A stretch of DNA of 64,000 nt from Thiohalocapsa sp. GTDB lineage: Bacteria > Pseudomonadota > Gammaproteobacteria > Chromatiales > Chromatiaceae. This document shows positions 18,460-27,733 of the stretch, piece after piece. The translations under genes were made by a program, and so were the position numbers. The stretch lies in NCBI GenBank assembly GCA_021736785.1, contig JAIPFF010000019.1, positions 1 to 64,000 on the forward strand. Reading direction: 5' to 3'. The notes under the pieces were generated by a model. That model made no database searches and was not told the DNA's origin. It was given only the letters and a program-made list of their open reading frames with translations. How positions within the stretch are numbered: position 1 is the stretch's first letter; each line of letters opens with the position of its first letter.

Positions 18460-19806
18460 ATGCGACAGGCGGCGCTCGGCAACACGCCTGCGGCAGCGCC
18501 GGCGGGCGGCGCGGTGAGACCCGCGATGGTCTATATCGTCGGCATGCACCGCTCCGGAACATCGGCGGCGACCGCCTGTCTCGGTGCGCTCGGCGTCGAG
18601 CTCGGTGATCGGCTGATGCCGGGCCTGGAAGATAACCCGAAAGGCTTCTTCGAGGATCTCGATCTGGCGGGGGTCAATCTCCGCTTGTTCTCGGCGCTGT
18701 CGGCGCACTGGGACACATTGCTGCTGCCCGGGCTCGACACCCTGCAACCGGGCGCCTTCGACGCCGCGCTGGCGCATGCAGTCGACATTCTGACGACGCG
18801 GTTCGCCGACGGGCGCCCGGCGGCGTTCAAGGATCCACGCACGACACGCCTTGCGCCCTTCTGGCTTAGCGTTGCCGCGCACTGCGGCCGGCCAGCGCAT
18901 TTTCTCGCGGTCTTGCGCCACCCTCTCGCCGTGGCCGACTCGCTTCGATCGCGCGATCGAATGCCGCGCCGCAAGGCGCTGATGCTGTGGCTTTTCTATC
19001 AGGCGGACGCGGCGCGGCTGCTGTTGGACCACGGCGGCTTTCTGGTGCTTTACGACGAGCTTCTGGACGACCCGTGCACCGTGCTCGAATCGTTGGCTGC
19101 ATTTGTCGGCGCAACACCGGACAATGCCGCATTGCGTCGCTTCGCAGTTGAATTCCTCAGTGCCAAGCTGCGGCATCACGCTTACGCGCCCGACGCGGAC
19201 GATCTCGATTCCGACACGCTTGAATGCCTTTGCCGAGATCTGTTTCTTGCGCTGCGCGCGCGAGGCCGCGGCGAGACGGCGCCGGAGTCCGCGCGCTCGG
19301 CGTTACGTCGGGTGCTCGCCCGTGTGGACGACTTCAAGCAGGCGCAGCGCCCTTGGCTTGCCTGTTTGGACGAGCTGACCGGCCTGCATCACGCCCGCGT
19401 GGAGTCCATCGAGGCAGAATTGCGTCGGGTGCATGGGGAGGCACGCAAGGCGCAGGAAGCGCTGCAACGCAAAGAGCAAGAGCTTGCGCTCGCGCACGAG
19501 GAGCTGGCCCGCACCCGAGCGTTGATGGCGGCGCCGCCCGGCAGCTTCCCGGCGCATGCCGAAAGGCGCGCGGCTGCCTCCACCGCTTCCGATTCGGCGC
19601 CGGCGGAGCTATCGCAGCCCGCGCCGCAGCTTGCCGACGAGGCCACCTCCCTTGCGCGTAACCAAGCCCCCGGAGACGCGTCACGGGAGGTGCAAGCGGA
19701 CGGCGCCATGCGCGGTCTTTCGCAGGCGACTCCGCGTGCGCCGGTCACTGCCGCGCGGCGCACGCTGGACTTCATCGTCAGCGGCTTTCGCAAGCGCTTC
19801 CACTAA
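18460..19806 (+). CDS. Sulfotransferase-like P-loop protein with C-terminal coiled coil
   Basis: The N-terminal region has the PAPS-binding-type P-loop of sulfotransferases (IVGMHRSGTSAATACL). Downstream are FKDPRTTRL and FLAVLRHPLAVADSLRSRD, which fit the 3'-phosphate-binding segment. After about residue 300 a heptad-rich coiled coil appears (EAELRRVHGEARKAQEAL onward), then a Ser/Ala/Pro-rich tail. It could sulfate the exported polysaccharide, though similar P-loop domains are also found in glycan proteins of unproven activity. Start sites at 18391 (GTG), 18460 (ATG) and 18526 (ATG) are possible. The last begins immediately before the P-loop. It sits among glycosyltransferases. Confidence 0.7.
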   Translation: MRQAALGNTPAAAPAGGAVRPAMVYIVGMHRSGTSAATACLGALGVELGDRLMPGLEDNPKGFFEDLDLAGVNLRLFSALSAHWDTLLLPGLDTLQPGAFDAALAHAVDILTTRFADGRPAAFKDPRTTRLAPFWLSVAAHCGRPAHFLAVLRHPLAVADSLRSRDRMPRRKALMLWLFYQADAARLLLDHGGFLVLYDELLDDPCTVLESLAAFVGATPDNAALRRFAVEFLSAKLRHHAYAPDADDLDSDTLECLCRDLFLALRARGRGETAPESARSALRRVLARVDDFKQAQRPWLACLDELTGLHHARVESIEAELRRVHGEARKAQEALQRKEQELALAHEELARTRALMAAPPGSFPAHAERRAAASTASDSAPAELSQPAPQLADEATSLARNQAPGDASREVQADGAMRGLSQATPRAPVTAARRTLDFIVSGFRKRFH

Positions 19807-19863
19807 GCGCGGCGGGTCGTCATAGGGCCGCTATCGGTGGCCGGTGTAGAGAGGGATCCCACG

Positions 19864-22416
19864 ATGTCGACCGACACGGTCATTTTCACGATTTGTGCGC
19901 GCAATTACCTCGGGTTTGCGAAGACCCTTGCCGCTTCTCTGCACGCGCAGCAACCGGACTGCCGCCTTGTGGTCTGGCTCCTGGACGAGGGTCCGCTGCC
20001 CGACATGCCCGATTACCTGCAGGCCCGTTACGTCCCGCATATCGTGGAGCCGGCTGATTGGGTCGAGCTGTCGTTGACTTTCAACATTCGCGAGCTGGCC
20101 ACGTCGGTCAAACCGATGTGCTTCCTGCGCCACTTCGAGGAGGGCGCGGGCCGCGTCCTGTATGTGGATCCCGACATCTTCGTGTTCCGGCCCCTGGACG
20201 CGGTCTTCGCCGAGCTCGACGCCGGCGCCGGCGGCGTTCTGACGCCCCATATCCTGTCACCGCTGCCGCGCGACGACGCGATGCCCGACGACCTCGAGTT
20301 GCTCGGCGCCGGTGTCTTCAACCTTGGCTTTTTGGCCGTCGCCGCGTGCGACGAGAGCGATCGGTTGCTGCGCTGGTGGGCGCGTTGGCTCCGCACCCAT
20401 TGCTTCGAAGACAAGCAGACCGGCACCTTCACGGACCAGAAGTGGATCAATTTCGCGCCGGCCTTCTGCCCCGGCTGGCACATCCTGCGCGATACCGGCT
20501 ACAACGTCGCGTACTGGAACCTGCCGCAGCGCAAATTGGCCCGCAGCAGCGGTCAATGGAGCGTCGACGGCCGGCCACTGATCTTTTTTCATTTCAGCGG
20601 CTTCGATCCGACCACGCCGACCGTGCTCTCGAAGCACCAGAGCCGGATTACCGTTGCGCCGGGGTCGGCGTTGTCGGCACTGCTGCGGTTCTACGCCGAG
20701 CGCCTGCTGTCGTGTGGCTACGCGGAGGCTTTGGCGCTCGAATATCCGAAGCTGCGCTTCGACAACGGGGCGGCGGTGGACGATATCTGCCGCGCGCTGT
20801 TCCGGGATGCAAGCCGTCAAGGCCGAAGCTTTCGAACCCCGCTCGCGGCCGGCAAGCACGGCCTGTTCGATTGGTGCAACGAGCCCATCGTCCGCGCACC
20901 GGGGAATAAAGCCTACCTGACACGCTATCTGGCCAGGGTCAATGCCGTCCGGCCCGATGTCGTCGCGACCTACCCCGATCTGCTCGGCGAGCATTGGGAC
21001 GCCTATGTGCACTGGCTTCACCATAGCGGCATCACGGAAATGGCCCTCGAGCCCGCATTCTTGCCGGCACTCGCGCCGACCGCCGAAGCGAGCGCAGAGC
21101 TCGACAGTCCCTTGGGTGTCCGCTACGTCGGCTATCTGTCCGCGCACCTCGGCTTGGGAGAGGCCGCGCGGGGCAATATTCGCGCCCTGCGCAAGCTCGG
21201 CATTCCGACCGAGCTGACCGACGTCAGCCATATGACGCGCAGCGACTGCGCGTCTTGGGAGTCCGAGGATCAGGAGCCGGCGGGCCTGCAGAGCGTCGGC
21301 GAGCGCATCAATATCGTCCATGTCAATGCCGACCAGTTCGCTTACGTACGCGCGCAGCTGGGTGCCCCTTTTTTCGACAATGTCTACACCATCGGCATGT
21401 GGGCATGGGAGACCAGTGAGTTTCCCGAGGAATGGCATGGACTTTTCGCATTGGTCGACGAGATTTGGGTCGGCGGCAGCTATATGGCCGAGGGCATAGC
21501 CGCCGCGTCGCCGGTCCCGGTCCTGCGCATGCCGCATGTCGTCGAGGTGCCGGACGTGGCGCCGAGCCGGAGGGAATTCGGGCTCGATGAGGCCGAATTC
21601 ATCTTCCTGTTCATGTTCGATTTCCACAGCACACCGGCGCGAAAGAATCCCGAAGGCGCGATCCTTGCGTTTAGCCGAGCGTTCTCGCCGGACCAGCCGG
21701 TGCGTCTGGTCATCAAATCAATGAACGGGTCGAGCCGCCCCGAGGCGTTCGCCCGCCTGCGAGCCCTGGCCGGCGATAGCCGGGTGACGTTTATCGACAA
21801 AGCGCTGGATAGCCGGCGCCGATTTCAGCTCATCGCCAGCGCCGACGCCTTCGTCTCGCTGCATCGTGCCGAGGGCTTCGGGCTGGGAATCGCGGAGGCC
21901 ATGGCGCTCGGCAAACCGGTGATCGCGACCGGCTGGAGCGGCAATATGGATTTCATGAACGTCGCCAATTCACTGCCGGTGTCTTATAAGCACGCGGTGC
22001 TGGCCGAGGCCGACCCGCCCTACCCGGCCGGAACCGTATGGGCGGAGCCGGATCTGGCCGACGCCGCTCGGCTGATGCGCCGGCTGTGGTCCGAGCCGGA
22101 TCTCGCCGCCGAGCTCGGCGAGCGGGCGCGATCCGATATGGCGGAGGGCTACTCCGCCGAGCGCATCGGCGCCCTGATCAATGCGCGCTTGCAGCGGATC
22201 CGGCGCGGCGGTTTCGCGGCGACTCGAGATCCCGGCGTGGCGGAAGCGGTCGTCATGGCCGCGCTGACGCAGACATCGGACACCGGTCCGGTCTCGCCGC
22301 TGCGCTTCATGCTGCGCAAATTGCGGGTCGTGCTGCTTGCCATGATGCCCGCACGCTATCGACCGGCCTATCACCGTCTCGCCCATAGCGTCGCACGCAA
22401 GATGGGCTACTGCTGA
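19864..22416 (+). CDS. Two-domain glycosyltransferase (GT-A-like N-terminus plus GT4 C-terminus)
   Basis: An 850-residue cytoplasmic protein. The N-terminal third looks like a GT-A fold (TICARNYLGFAKTLAASL, with the metal-binding-like DPDIFVF at 102-108, and a terminal FFHFSGFDP typical of GT8-like proteins). The C-terminal half is a GT-B family 4 domain (GYLSAHLGLGEAARGN, and the nucleotide-sugar motif HRAEGFGLGIAEAMALGKPV around 667-686). It could add two sugars of a repeat unit. The ATG at 19864 has a GAGAGGGA ribosome-binding site. An in-frame GTG at 19837 would add nine residues. It is convergent with the next gene with only 18 bp between. Confidence 0.83.
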   Translation: MSTDTVIFTICARNYLGFAKTLAASLHAQQPDCRLVVWLLDEGPLPDMPDYLQARYVPHIVEPADWVELSLTFNIRELATSVKPMCFLRHFEEGAGRVLYVDPDIFVFRPLDAVFAELDAGAGGVLTPHILSPLPRDDAMPDDLELLGAGVFNLGFLAVAACDESDRLLRWWARWLRTHCFEDKQTGTFTDQKWINFAPAFCPGWHILRDTGYNVAYWNLPQRKLARSSGQWSVDGRPLIFFHFSGFDPTTPTVLSKHQSRITVAPGSALSALLRFYAERLLSCGYAEALALEYPKLRFDNGAAVDDICRALFRDASRQGRSFRTPLAAGKHGLFDWCNEPIVRAPGNKAYLTRYLARVNAVRPDVVATYPDLLGEHWDAYVHWLHHSGITEMALEPAFLPALAPTAEASAELDSPLGVRYVGYLSAHLGLGEAARGNIRALRKLGIPTELTDVSHMTRSDCASWESEDQEPAGLQSVGERINIVHVNADQFAYVRAQLGAPFFDNVYTIGMWAWETSEFPEEWHGLFALVDEIWVGGSYMAEGIAAASPVPVLRMPHVVEVPDVAPSRREFGLDEAEFIFLFMFDFHSTPARKNPEGAILAFSRAFSPDQPVRLVIKSMNGSSRPEAFARLRALAGDSRVTFIDKALDSRRRFQLIASADAFVSLHRAEGFGLGIAEAMALGKPVIATGWSGNMDFMNVANSLPVSYKHAVLAEADPPYPAGTVWAEPDLADAARLMRRLWSEPDLAAELGERARSDMAEGYSAERIGALINARLQRIRRGGFAATRDPGVAEAVVMAALTQTSDTGPVSPLRFMLRKLRVVLLAMMPARYRPAYHRLAHSVARKMGYC

Positions 22417-22434
22417 ACAGCGGCGGGGAAGCGG

Positions 22435-24717
22435 TCAGCGGTGTTGCGCGCGGTGATCTCGCTCCGTCGTGTCCGTCTCTTCCGTGTCACCCTCGACCCT
22501 TGCATGGCGACGCCAGTGGTGCGGACACGGCGGCGGAAAGGCCAGATCGCGCCCGCTGCCGAAACGCGCGTAGTTAGGATTGTGGAAGGGATCGTGGCGC
22601 AAATACCCCTCCCACCGCGAGATGAAGGCCTCGGTCTCCCGGGCGGTGCGGTCTCGGCGTTCCGGTCGATAGGGCATGCCGAGGGTGGCCGATTCATGGT
22701 GGTAGAGCTCGGCGCGGGGCGTCCATATGGTGCGATACCCCCGTTCCCACAGTCGCAGGCAGAGGTCGACATCGTTGAAGGCGACGGCGAAATTGTCGGC
22801 GTCGAAGCCGTTGACGGATTCGAACACGTCGCGCCGGATCATCATGCAGGCCGCCGTCACCGCGGCCCGGTTCTGCAGCCTGAGCGCGAGCCCGTGCTCG
22901 CCCGGACTGCCGCGGGGCAGACCCTTGTGGGCGTGGTCGGCCGGCCCGTTTTGTCCCAATAGGACGCCGGCGTGCTGCACCGTGTCGTCGGGGTAGTAGA
23001 GCATGGCGCCCACCGGTCCGATATCCGGGCGCAGGGCAAGGCGTACCATCTCCGCCATCCACCCGGGTGAGATGACTTCGATATCGTTGTTCAAAAACAC
23101 CAGCAACTCGCCGCGGACCCTGCTTGCCGCGAGATTGTTGATCGCGGAGAAATTGTATTGGGCGTCGTAGTCCATCACGGCGATCCGCCCCTCGCCCGTC
23201 ACATCCTGCAGGTAATCCAGCGTGGCGCGGGACATGCTGCGGTTGTTGACGACGGTGATATCGAACGCGGGATAGTCGGTCTTTTCCAGCACCGACGAGA
23301 CGCAGTTGCGCAGCAGTTGTACCGCATCCTTCGTCGGGATGATGACGCTGACCAACGGCGCCGGCTCGGGCAGCGGGAAGCGGACTTCGCAGGCCGGCTT
23401 ACCGTCCGCGCCCTGGCGCAGCTCGACCGTGGCTCCGAGCGCGCGCAGGCGCTCCGAGACCGCCCGCTGTCGGGCGCCTGGGTCATCGGCCGGCGGGGCG
23501 CCCCGGTGGTAGAGCACATGGGGTACATGGATGATGCGCGCGGGCGCGCAACCGGCGGCGACGCGCAGCGCCAAGTCGTATTCGCTTGCCGTGCCGAGCT
23601 CCGCGCGCAGGCCGCCGACCCGCTCGACGTCCGCCCTCCGGTATAGCGCCAGCCGGCCGATGGCGTCGTCTTCGAGCATCAGATCCGGATTCCAATCGGT
23701 CTTCAGCCAGGGACGACAGCGCCGGCCTGCGGCATCCAGCACATCCTCATCGCTATAGACGATGCTTGCGTCGGGGACCGCGGCCAGGGCGCTCGCGATG
23801 GACGAGAGGGCATGTGGCGGCAACCGGTCGCCGGCATCGATGAATCCGAGATAGTCGCCCTCTTCGACCGCGCCCGGCGCTCCCTCGCAATGCGTATCGT
23901 GCTGCTGCGCCACGACACGCAGCCGTGGCTCCTTTGCGGCGCGCTCGGCCAACATGCGCGTCAGTGCCGGCACCGCGCCATCGTCGCCGATGACCAAAGA
24001 CCAATGGGGATAGACTTGTTCGACGAAGCTGTCTATGGTTCCTCGCAAGTGCTCGGCATCGCCGGCGCGTCCCGGGATGATCAGCGTCAATCGCGTCGCG
24101 TCGCGCCGCGCCGCATCGGCGCGGGCCAGCGGCTCGCGATCGGCCGGATCGAAGCTGTCGTAGAGCGTTACCCAGGTTCCGTAATCATCCGTCGATTTGG
24201 TCGAGACATACAGCGCCTGGCGAAGGCCGGCCAGTCCGCGGTGGCGGAAAATCGCCCAAGCACGGCGCGCGGCGGCCGGCAGCACGCCGGGATGGCGCAG
24301 CCGGCGGCGCAGCAGATCCCAGACGACTTGTGCCTTGCCGAGCTCTTGCAGCCTGATGTCCGATAGCCGAAAGCCCGCCGGACAAGTCGGCAGTTCCAAG
24401 CGCAGCGATGTGGTTTCCTCAGGTAGCTGCATCAGGCAGCCCGTGCCGCTCGCCTCCCGCGGCGGCATCCGCTGCGCGATCTGCCGCGGCCAGCCGCCCG
24501 GTGATTCGGCGCGCAAGACGAGATCGATTCGCTCGTCGGCCGGAGACAGACGGCAGCGAAACCGAACCCATCCGCCGGGCCAACGGCCGCTGTGCGGCAC
24601 CAGCCAAAGCACCGGTGCATCCCCCGTGCGGAAAAAGTCATCCTCGCGGCGTCGGGCGCCTGCCACCGTCGCGATGTGGGCGCGGTGCACAGGATGCCCT
24701 TTCAAGCCGGAAAGCAT
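22435..24717 (-). CDS. Large glycosyltransferase with two GT2 domains
   Basis: A 760-residue enzyme on the opposite strand from its neighbours. After an N-terminal region of about 200 residues without a recognised motif, a first GT2-like domain begins near residue 205 (TLIIPGRAGDAEHLRGTIDS, IGDDGA, YSDEDVLD). A second, canonical GT2 domain starts near 455 (VSVIIPTKDAVQLLRN, VVNNRS, FLNNDIEV, FNDVDLCLRLWERG). Such tandem GT2 proteins are common in O-antigen or rhamnan-type loci. The orientation against the rest of the locus suggests a separate promoter in 24718-24989. Confidence 0.82.
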   Translation of the reverse strand: MLSGLKGHPVHRAHIATVAGARRREDDFFRTGDAPVLWLVPHSGRWPGGWVRFRCRLSPADERIDLVLRAESPGGWPRQIAQRMPPREASGTGCLMQLPEETTSLRLELPTCPAGFRLSDIRLQELGKAQVVWDLLRRRLRHPGVLPAAARRAWAIFRHRGLAGLRQALYVSTKSTDDYGTWVTLYDSFDPADREPLARADAARRDATRLTLIIPGRAGDAEHLRGTIDSFVEQVYPHWSLVIGDDGAVPALTRMLAERAAKEPRLRVVAQQHDTHCEGAPGAVEEGDYLGFIDAGDRLPPHALSSIASALAAVPDASIVYSDEDVLDAAGRRCRPWLKTDWNPDLMLEDDAIGRLALYRRADVERVGGLRAELGTASEYDLALRVAAGCAPARIIHVPHVLYHRGAPPADDPGARQRAVSERLRALGATVELRQGADGKPACEVRFPLPEPAPLVSVIIPTKDAVQLLRNCVSSVLEKTDYPAFDITVVNNRSMSRATLDYLQDVTGEGRIAVMDYDAQYNFSAINNLAASRVRGELLVFLNNDIEVISPGWMAEMVRLALRPDIGPVGAMLYYPDDTVQHAGVLLGQNGPADHAHKGLPRGSPGEHGLALRLQNRAAVTAACMMIRRDVFESVNGFDADNFAVAFNDVDLCLRLWERGYRTIWTPRAELYHHESATLGMPYRPERRDRTARETEAFISRWEGYLRHDPFHNPNYARFGSGRDLAFPPPCPHHWRRHARVEGDTEETDTTERDHRAQHR

Positions 24718-24989
24718 GGAGGCGTTGCCGATGCGGGGGTTTTCGGGCGGGCGGCGCGGGAACGGGGGTCCGGGCGGGAAGCCGCTGACGCTGCACGGAA
24801 TGACGAGCCGGGCGCTGCAGGGTGCCGCAGAAGCCGGGCGGCGCAGGTCGGCTCGGGAGGCTGCACGGCAGGCGACGAGCCGGACCGTGCTCGATGAGCG
24901 GCAGGAACTTGGGTCGTCAAGATGGAAACCGACATACCCACAAGGTATTCTATCCGATTAAACACGGAAATCTGGTCCGAGTCGAACAA
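24718..24989. promoter_or_regulatory. Divergent intergenic region between the GT2 gene and wzm
   Basis: A 272-bp space between divergently transcribed genes, so it should carry promoters for both. The part next to wzm (about 24905-24975) is noticeably more AT-rich than the surroundings (AAGGTATTCTATCCGATTAA). A TATTCT hexamer there could serve as a -10 box, but no convincing -35 was found. The wzm reading frame is open through part of this region. Starts upstream of 24990 were rejected because the encoded residues do not resemble a transporter N-terminus. Confidence 0.3.
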
Positions 24990-25844
24990 ATGGGGGATAC
25001 AAGCAGCACTGCGCCCAGCGTGTCGCTGATGGCTCAGCTCAAGCATGGACTGACGCGGGAAAATTATCAAAAGGCCGTCGCCGACATCGTCGACGGTTGG
25101 AGACGGCGGTCCTTGTGGGGCACGATGGGATTGCAGGATATCCGCCAGCGCTACCGCCGCTCCGTCATCGGTCCGTTCTGGCTGACCATCTCGATGGGTG
25201 TCATGGTCGCGGCCTTAGGCGTGCTCTACGGCGCAATTTTCGGCCAAGAGCTCGGTGATTACCTGCCCTATCTGGCCGCCGGCTTCGTGACCTGGGGACT
25301 GGTCTCCAGCATGGTGCTCGACGGCGGGCGGGCGTTCATCAGCGGCGAGGGCCTGATCAAGCAGTTGAATGCGCCCCTGTCGGTGCATGTCTATCGGCAG
25401 GTCTGGGGCAACCTGATCGTCTTCCTCCACAACATCTGGATCTATTTTCTGGTCGCGATGTGGTTCGGTCAGTATCCGTCGTGGACGACACTGCTGGTCG
25501 TGCCCGCTATTGCAATTATTCTCGTCAATGGCATGTGGATGGGGCTGCTGCTCGGCCTCCTCAGTACGCGGTTTCGCGATATCCCGCAGATTATCGGTAG
25601 TGTCGTGCAGGTGATGTTCTTCATCACGCCGATCATCTGGAAGACGGACATGCTGCCTGGACGCGCGCTGTTCTTGGATCTGAACCCGTTTTACTACTAC
25701 GTGCAACTGGTGCGCGCTCCGATGATGGGCCACCTGCCTTCGCTGGAGATCATCGCCGGTGTGGTGTTGTTGACGGTGCTCGGTTGGGGTGCCGCGTTGT
25801 TCTTCTATACCGCCTATCGCTGGCGGCTGGCGTACTGGGTATAG
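24990..25844 (+). CDS. wzm: Polysaccharide ABC-2 type exporter, permease (Wzm-like)
   Basis: The membrane subunit of an ABC exporter for lipid-linked O-antigen or capsule. From the ATG at 24990 it is 284 residues with six hydrophobic helices. The conserved amphipathic entry motif of the family is present (LWGTMGLQDIRQRYRRSVIG, then FWLTISMGVMV). The C-terminal part has the FFITPIIWK and LNPFYYYVQLVRAP signatures. The ATPase follows after 9 bp. The presence of Wzm/Wzt, with no Wzx or Wzy seen in the window, points to ABC-dependent export. Confidence 0.9.
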   Translation: MGDTSSTAPSVSLMAQLKHGLTRENYQKAVADIVDGWRRRSLWGTMGLQDIRQRYRRSVIGPFWLTISMGVMVAALGVLYGAIFGQELGDYLPYLAAGFVTWGLVSSMVLDGGRAFISGEGLIKQLNAPLSVHVYRQVWGNLIVFLHNIWIYFLVAMWFGQYPSWTTLLVVPAIAIILVNGMWMGLLLGLLSTRFRDIPQIIGSVVQVMFFITPIIWKTDMLPGRALFLDLNPFYYYVQLVRAPMMGHLPSLEIIAGVVLLTVLGWGAALFFYTAYRWRLAYWV

Positions 25845-25853
25845 GTAATCGGC

Positions 25854-26609
25854 GTGGCATCGATCATCATCAAGAACGCCAGCGTCGCGTTTCCCATTTA
25901 CGACGCCAGCAGCAGGTCGCTGAAAATGCGGGTGTTGCCGGGCAACATGGGCGGGCGCATCGGCGGCAGCGGCGGGCATGTGTCCGTGGTTCAAGCCCTC
26001 GACGATGTGTCGTTGACGCTCAATCACGGCGACCGTGTGGGGCTGGTGGGTCACAACGGTGCCGGCAAGACGACGCTTTTGCGCGTCTTGGCGGGCATCT
26101 ACGAGCCCGGCGCGGGCTCGGTCCGGGTCGATGGCCATGTGGCACCGCTGTTCGATATCGCGTTGGGCATGGATCCGGAGTCCACCGGTTACGAGAACAT
26201 CTATCTGCGGGGCCTGTTCCTCGGCATGAGCCGCCGCGAGATCCGAAGACGTCTGCCCGAAATCGCCGAATTCACCGAGCTCGGCCAATTCCTCGACTTG
26301 CCGCTTCGCACTTACTCCGCCGGTATGCGCATGCGCCTGGCGTTCGCGGTGTCGACGTCGATTACGCCCGATATCCTGCTTTTGGACGAGGGCATCGGCG
26401 CCGGCGATGCCGCCTTCCTGGACAAGGCCAACCAGCGGCTCGGCGCATTCACCGATCAAGCCGGCATCATTGTGCTGGCATCCCATGCCGACCATCTGAT
26501 CAAGCGTATGTGCACCAAGGCGGTGCTGATGGAGCGCGGGCGAATCGTCGCTGTCGGGCAGGTGGACCGCATCCTGCAGCGCTATCGCAAGCGCATTGCC
26601 GCGGCCTGA
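25854..26609 (+). CDS. wzt: Polysaccharide ABC-2 type exporter, ATPase (Wzt-like, without C-terminal binding domain)
   Basis: The nucleotide-binding subunit that pairs with Wzm. It is 251 residues from a GTG. Walker A is GHNGAGKTT (66-74), the signature is YSAGMRMRLAF, Walker B is DILLLDEGIG, and the family's N-terminal GDRVGLVGHNG region is present. It ends soon after the H-loop region (VLASHADHLI). The roughly 150-residue carbohydrate-binding domain that many Wzt proteins use to recognise capped O-chains is absent. This short form resembles KpsT-like or Raoultella-type exporters that do not require a terminal cap (inference). Confidence 0.9.
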   Translation: MASIIIKNASVAFPIYDASSRSLKMRVLPGNMGGRIGGSGGHVSVVQALDDVSLTLNHGDRVGLVGHNGAGKTTLLRVLAGIYEPGAGSVRVDGHVAPLFDIALGMDPESTGYENIYLRGLFLGMSRREIRRRLPEIAEFTELGQFLDLPLRTYSAGMRMRLAFAVSTSITPDILLLDEGIGAGDAAFLDKANQRLGAFTDQAGIIVLASHADHLIKRMCTKAVLMERGRIVAVGQVDRILQRYRKRIAAA

Positions 26610-26635
26610 GCAGGATTTCTGGGGGACTCCGATCC

Positions 26636-27733
26636 TTGCCGCCGGAGCAAATACCGCTGCTGGTCCTCACGCGTTACGGTCCGCTCGGCTCGAGCAGCCG
26701 GCTGCGTATGCTGCAGTATCTTCCCCGGCTAACCGAGGCCGGGTTCGCGCCGCGCGTCTGTCCCCTATTCTCCGACGACTATCTTCATGCGCTCTACGGG
26801 CAGGGCCGCCGGCCGGGTCTGTTGGTTGTGCCGGCGTATTTGCGCCGACTGCGGCAACTCTTGTCGGTGCGACGCTTTGCCGTGCTCTGGGTCGAAAAGG
26901 AGCTGTTCCCGTTCCTGCCGGGAACCTTCGAGGGCCTGCTCGGGCGAACGGGCGTGCCCTATGTGCTCGACTACGATGACGCGACGTTCCACCGCTACGA
27001 CCGGCACCGTTCGGCGCTGGTCCGGAGGCTGCTCGGGCGCAAGCTCGCGCCGCTCATTCGCGGCGCACGCACCGTGACACCGGGCAATGCCTACCTGGCC
27101 GACTACTGTCGGGATGCCGGTGCCGGCGATGTGCGCATCGTGCCGACGGTGGTCGAACTCGACCGTTACGCCGATGTCTCCGAGCCCGAGACCAACGAGT
27201 TTCGCGTGGGCTGGATCGGCTCGCCGACGACCACGCCGTTTCTTGCCATCGCCGGCGCCGCGCTCGAGCAGCTCGCGCGCGAGCGCCCGGTACGCCTCGT
27301 CGTCATCGGTGCCGGCCACTTGCCGCCGATGGACGTGCCCATGGAGCGCCATGACTGGTCCGAGCAGACCGAAGCGTCGCTGCTCGCCGGCGTGCACATC
27401 GGCATCATGCCGCTACCGAGCGCCCCCTGGGAACGCGGCAAATGCGGCTATAAGCTGATCCAATACATGGCCTGCGGGCGTGCCGTCATCGCATCGCCAG
27501 TCGGCGTGAATACCGATATCGTCACCGATGACGTCGGCTTATTGGCGGTCGACGCCGTGACTTGGCTCGACGCCGTGCGTCGCCTGGCCGACGATGCCGC
27601 GCTGCGTCGGGCCATGGGACGCGCGGGGCGCAAGCGCGTGCTCCGCGACTACAGCATGGACCGGACTGCGCCGGAAATCGCATCGATCTTGCGCGAGGCG
27701 GCGGACGCCGCGCCGAGTCGGGCCGGATCGTGA
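26636..27733 (+). CDS. Family 4 glycosyltransferase
   Basis: A cytoplasmic GT-B glycosyltransferase of 365 residues. The N-terminal domain has YGPLGSSSRLRMLQYLP and the LDYDDATFHRYDR motif typical of a GT4 subgroup. The C-terminal domain has WIGSPTTTPFL and GKCGYKLIQYMACGRAVIASPVG, the donor-binding EX7E-like region with Lys and Tyr. The start is a TTG at 26636, chosen because GGGGGA lies about 10 bp upstream and the sequence resembles the family from there. The frame is open much further upstream inside wzt. The stop overlaps the next gene (GTGA at 27730-27733). Confidence 0.83.
   Translation: MPPEQIPLLVLTRYGPLGSSSRLRMLQYLPRLTEAGFAPRVCPLFSDDYLHALYGQGRRPGLLVVPAYLRRLRQLLSVRRFAVLWVEKELFPFLPGTFEGLLGRTGVPYVLDYDDATFHRYDRHRSALVRRLLGRKLAPLIRGARTVTPGNAYLADYCRDAGAGDVRIVPTVVELDRYADVSEPETNEFRVGWIGSPTTTPFLAIAGAALEQLARERPVRLVVIGAGHLPPMDVPMERHDWSEQTEASLLAGVHIGIMPLPSAPWERGKCGYKLIQYMACGRAVIASPVGVNTDIVTDDVGLLAVDAVTWLDAVRRLADDAALRRAMGRAGRKRVLRDYSMDRTAPEIASILREAADAAPSRAGS

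Noticed and set aside
22441-22962. Plus-strand open frame opposite the tandem GT2 gene
   Set aside because: Shadow of the minus-strand GT2 domain, which has clear DXD and VVNN motifs.
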